From: Balneolales bacterium | Lineage (GTDB): Bacteria > Bacteroidota > Rhodothermia > Balneolales > Natronogracilivirgulaceae | Direction of reading: 5' to 3' | Assembly (NCBI GenBank): GCA_007131625.1 | Contig: SLQC01000184.1 | Coordinates: forward strand, 1 to 7,055 | Length of the DNA: 7,055 bases | Shown here: positions 5,626 through 7,055 of the stretch, in pieces | Layout of the letters: the number at the start of each line of letters is the position of its first letter | Numbering within the stretch: the stretch's first letter is position 1 | Notes under the pieces: model-generated | The model's input: the letters and a program-made list of their open reading frames with translations, nothing else | Databases searched by the model: none | What the model was told of the DNA's origin: nothing | Program-made: the position numbers and the translations under genes

Positions 5626-5857
5626 ATGCCTTTATAGAATTTTCGCTTTCTTGTTTAACCCGGCACAGCAAGGTGTACATCATTTCCTTCTTTGCGTTTG
5701 ACAGTTTTTTTCAAAGATGGTGGGGTGTTGAGAAGGACGGGCGGTGAAATTAAAAATCGCTCAATTTAGGTAACAGTTTATAGTGCTTATTTACACTGGG
5801 TTTTATTATAATAGGAACACGGTTAAAAACTAAAATCTGTATCCTTAGCACTTATCG
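5626..5857. other. Intergenic region between transposase fragment and surface protein gene
   Basis: No gene is recognised. It contains copy B of the dispersed repeat at 5729-5768, then an AT-rich segment (5769-5857) that should hold the promoter of the downstream gene. I cannot point to a specific -33/-7 pair with confidence. Confidence 0.45.
5729..5768 (+). repeat. Dispersed repeat, copy B (partner at 108-150)
   Basis: Same orientation as copy A, with a 15-nt identical core at 5752-5766. It lies about 100 bp past the end of the transposase fragment frame and about 90 bp before the start of the surface protein gene. It could be the remnant right end of the insertion sequence. Confidence 0.6.
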
Positions 5858-7055
5858 ATGAAGGTGAAAGCATTTGATACAAAAAGCCCGTCAACTCGCA
5901 TTCTCTCTGTTCTTGTGCCTATGCAACAGGATGTAGTAAGAGTATGGAGAAGTGGAGAGGGACTAGTGCTCATCGCATCTTTGCTCCTGCTTTCCACGGG
6001 AGCATTTAATATGGCTCACGCGCAGAACAATGCCCCCCAGCTGGCCTTCGATGTTCAGCCTACCAATACGATAGCCGGAGAGACGATCTGGCCTGCGGTG
6101 ACCGTGAAAATCCTTGTTGCTGGAGGCATCCTGGTCGAGCAAACGGCCGATGAGGTAACTCTGGAGCTGACGGATCCGGGAGATGCAATCCTGAGCGGTG
6201 GGGATGCGGAACAGGTCATTGATGGTGTGGCGACCTTTGCCGGTCTGAGTGTGGACCTTGCCGGGACCTATACGCTTACGGCGAGCTCGGGTGATCTGAG
6301 CAAGGCCATGAGCGAGTCCTTTGATATCACCCTTGACATTCCAACCATTACGGAACCGGGAGACAATAGTTTTGTGAACGCTGCGATGGTGGATAACCTG
6401 ACCATTAGCGGTACTGCAGGCGGAGCTACAACAGCCAGAATTACCATCACCCATGAAGATGAAGACAACCATACGATTGAATTAATTGTAATGGTCACAG
6501 AAGGAAATTACAGCACCGAGGTGGATGTTAGTGACCTCCAGGACGGGGATCTGAATATAGAAGTAGTGGGAATTGATACAGACAACAATGAATCAGACCC
6601 GGCAAATATTACTGTAACCAAGGATGTGGTGCTTCCCGACTTATCGGTCGATGATCAGATCACCAACGACAGCCCGCCGGCTATAACCGGAACATCAGAT
6701 CAACCGGAAGGTACAGAAGTAACTGTAGAAATTGACAATGAGACGTATACAGGCAACGTTGCCAGTGATAGTAGCTGGATCGTAGAGGTTGCTGACGAAT
6801 TGCAGGATGGTGACTATACTGCCGAAGTTTCAATCACCAATGCGGTCGGGAATACTGCTACCGATACAGTTGTACTCACAATAGACCGCACTCCACCTGA
6901 AGTAGTAACTATTGAAGCTGAATCTGGTATCAATGACCCGACCAATGAGAGCGTGTTCGATGTGCTCATCACCTTCAGCGAAGAGCTGGCCGATTTTGAT
7001 GAAAGCGAACTGGACATCGACAATGCCACGGCCACCGGATTCAGCACGGATGATG
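5858..7055 (+). CDS. Secreted multi-domain bacterial Ig-like surface protein (5' part)
   Basis: An uninterrupted frame of 399 codons runs off the window end, so this is the N-terminal part of a probably very large protein. Residues 35-55 form a signal peptide core (LVLIASLLLLSTGAF) ending in MAHA, with likely cleavage before QNNAPQ. Four Ig-like units follow. About 61-158: LAFDVQPTNTIAGE, PAVTVKI and VATFAGLSVDLAGTYTLTAS, as in adhesin-type repeats. About 161-255: TITEPGDNSFVNAA and LTISGTAGGA. About 258-343: ITGTSDQPEGTEV and LQDGDYTAEV, ending VLTIDRTPP. From 345: VFDVLITFSEELADFDESEL, a Big-domain type common in Bacteroidota surface proteins. Composition is strongly acidic. The likely role is adhesion or a cell-surface scaffold, and a C-terminal sorting domain (T9SS type) would be expected beyond the window. 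The ATG at 5858 is the first after the in-frame stop at 5846. The ATG at 5921 gives a more ordinary signal peptide length. Neither has an RBS. Confidence 0.85.
   Translation, partial: MKVKAFDTKSPSTRILSVLVPMQQDVVRVWRSGEGLVLIASLLLLSTGAFNMAHAQNNAPQLAFDVQPTNTIAGETIWPAVTVKILVAGGILVEQTADEVTLELTDPGDAILSGGDAEQVIDGVATFAGLSVDLAGTYTLTASSGDLSKAMSESFDITLDIPTITEPGDNSFVNAAMVDNLTISGTAGGATTARITITHEDEDNHTIELIVMVTEGNYSTEVDVSDLQDGDLNIEVVGIDTDNNESDPANITVTKDVVLPDLSVDDQITNDSPPAITGTSDQPEGTEVTVEIDNETYTGNVASDSSWIVEVADELQDGDYTAEVSITNAVGNTATDTVVLTIDRTPPEVVTIEAESGINDPTNESVFDVLITFSEELADFDESELDIDNATATGFSTDD

Noticed and set aside
5963..6472. Minus-strand open frames within 5963-6498 and at 6814-7047
   Set aside because: They lie antisense to the continuous Ig-domain protein, whose plus-strand translation has clear domain patterns. 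The antisense frames show none.

Overview
The window looks like a piece of a Bacteroidota-type genome, or a related marine or polysaccharide-degrading lineage, of moderate GC. Evidence: a rhamnulokinase of the Bacteroidota style, several carbohydrate-active enzyme remnants (GH95-like, pectate lyase-like, GH67-like/DUF4838), weak Shine-Dalgarno sites, a lipoprotein signal, and an acidic multi-Ig-domain surface protein. The lineage is inferred from protein flavour only.

Layout. Positions 1-238 are non-coding: a 12-bp inverted repeat, then about four imperfect ~21-bp direct repeats that run into the ribosome binding site of an apparently intact rhaB (239-1663, L-rhamnulose kinase). From about 1747 to 5625 almost everything is broken. 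In order: the lipoprotein signal and first residues of a GH95-type glycosidase fused by an out-of-frame deletion to a later piece of the same family (1747-2006); a stretch of unassigned sequence with two GC-rich hairpins; an intact 48-codon gene for a very basic small protein (2466-2612); the last ~25 codons of a cytochrome-c-peroxidase-like gene on the minus strand (2833-2910); directly abutting it, the C-terminal half of a pectate-lyase-like gene carrying seven perfect 15-bp repeats (2914-3476); a frameshifted Fn3-like domain of the kind that precedes metallophosphoesterase domains (3523-3845); a minus-strand DUF4838/GH67-like gene with a disrupted N-terminus and an internal deletion (3808-4946); an AT-rich spacer; and a transposase fragment of the IS4 family (5191-5625). 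From 5858 to the end of the window runs the 5' part of a secreted protein built of bacterial Ig-like domains; it has no stop codon before the window ends.

How it fits together. RhaB plus remnants of pectin and fucoside/rhamnoside degradation enzymes suggests a decayed pectin or rhamnogalacturonan utilisation region, now a mosaic of truncated genes. A ~40-bp sequence occurs in the same orientation just before the rhaB leader (108-150) and just after the transposase remnant (5729-5768), so the whole degraded block is bracketed by direct copies. That fits IS-driven shuffling, but a misassembly cannot be ruled out from sequence alone. I see no RNA genes, CRISPR array, or complete mobile element. 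The best candidates for something undescribed are the small basic protein with arginines spaced every four residues, the pentapeptide-coding repeat array, and the leader repeats in front of rhaB.
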